Shown here in pieces: positions 63,587 through 64,000 of a stretch of DNA of 64,000 nt. The DNA lies in the NCBI GenBank assembly GCA_017436305.1, contig JAFSDJ010000100.1:1-64000 (forward strand). Direction: 5' to 3'. The DNA is from Lachnospiraceae bacterium (GTDB taxonomy: Bacteria > Bacillota > Clostridia > Lachnospirales > Lachnospiraceae). Each line of letters begins with the position of its first letter. The first letter of the stretch is position 1. Position numbers and translations under genes: made by a program. Below the pieces are notes generated by a model, which was not told where the DNA came from, did not search any database, and saw only the letters and a program-made list of their open reading frames with translations.

Positions 63587-64000
63587 ATGAAAACAGTAGA
63601 TTTACACGTTCATTCTACCAAATCTGATGGTAGCTTTACCCCTACCCAGTTAGTGGATTATGCCATAGAAAAAGGCTTATCCGCCTTTGCTCTTACAGAC
63701 CACGATACAACAGAAGGGTTAGCAGAGGCTTTTAAGGCAGCAAAAGGAAAAGATATAGAGGTAATTCCCGGCATTGAATTTTCTACAGAATATCAAGGGA
63801 AAGACATTCACATATTGGGACTTTATATTGATTATGAAGGAGAAGAATTCAAAAAGTATCTGGTAGATTTTCAAAATTCCAGAACACTAAGAAATGAAAA
63901 AATGTGTAGAAAGCTTACAGAACATGGAGTTAACATAACTTATAGGGAGTTGCAAGAACGCTTTCCAAAAGCCGTGCTTACAAGAGCGCACTATGCCAAA
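63587..64000 (+). CDS. PHP-domain phosphoesterase, truncated by the window edge
   Basis: The first 138 codons are present. DLHVHSTKSDGSFTPTQLVD gives the His-x-His and Asp ligands of a PHP domain, ALTDHDTTEGL the next, and VIPGIEFSTEY a later ligand. It resembles the YciV/RNase AM and 3',5'-nucleotidase group. AGGAGG (63576-63581) fits ATG 63587. The end is outside the window. Confidence 0.85.
   Translation, partial: MKTVDLHVHSTKSDGSFTPTQLVDYAIEKGLSAFALTDHDTTEGLAEAFKAAKGKDIEVIPGIEFSTEYQGKDIHILGLYIDYEGEEFKKYLVDFQNSRTLRNEKMCRKLTEHGVNITYRELQERFPKAVLTRAHYAK

Overview
The window is chromosomal DNA from a low-GC Firmicute, most likely a Lachnospiraceae-type gut clostridium. This rests on AT-rich coding sequence, strong AGGAGG-type ribosome binding sites, a class A RNase P RNA, a tryptophan T-box, a dgt-dnaG-rpoD-trmK-nif3 cluster, LrgAB, a GerMN lipoprotein and a TGS/uridine-kinase fusion. 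The family assignment is inference because no 16S rRNA is present. Most of the window is core or housekeeping DNA on the plus strand. No prophage, integrase, transposase or CRISPR array was seen.

Layout. 0.2-3.3 kb: ECF sigma factor, two zinc-finger anti-sigma proteins, a paralogous membrane protein and GreA. 3.4-5.1 kb: EAL phosphodiesterase. 5.1-6.6 kb: an L20-type attenuated leader, then infC (ATT start), rpmI and rplT. 6.7-13.3 kb: PepD dipeptidase, a shikimate-kinase-like protein, a sugar-binding/GGDEF fusion, and on the minus strand DNA polymerase IV and a class I amidotransferase. 13.4-16.2 kb: an orphan FliD-like protein, an HTH/HipA-like-kinase pair behind a perfect 19-bp inverted repeat, and two tRNA-Leu genes. 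16.2-18.1 kb: GerMN lipoprotein and lrgAB. 18.2-25.5 kb: dgt, dnaG, rpoD, trmK, nif3-like and the TGS-kinase, followed by rnpB. 25.9-29.7 kb: MBOAT/SGNH O-acylation pair and hflX.

29.8-34.9 kb is a zinc operon: two CobW-family GTPases, one with a long His/Cys-rich repeat and one fused to a DUF1980-like domain, followed by ZnuA, ZnuC and ZnuB. 35.0-37.0 kb: AAA+ protein with a TerB-like N-terminus and a small minus-strand gene. 37.2-40.4 kb: tryptophan T-box and the TrpXYZ-type ABC transporter. 40.5-43.6 kb: pyrI, pyrB, nitroreductase and a CmpB-like membrane protein on the minus strand, with a PH-domain protein on the plus strand. 43.7-43.9 kb: a foldback element of about 230 bp. 44.0-48.3 kb: folate operon folC, folE, an HD hydrolase, folP and folB-folK. 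48.3-54.7 kb: beta-propeller membrane protein, small unknown gene, PhoP-box-controlled Na/Pi transporter, flavin oxidoreductase and pheA. 54.9-64 kb: DUF815 ATPase, ppx, ppk1, two HAD phosphatases, small protein, ABC-F ATPase and a truncated PHP phosphoesterase.

The least explained signals are: the HTH/HipA-like pair with its palindromic promoter; a dispersed family of short GTTAC...GTAAC palindromes, several directly abutting ribosome binding sites; the foldback element; and the HD hydrolase placed where the folate pathway needs a pterin phosphohydrolase.
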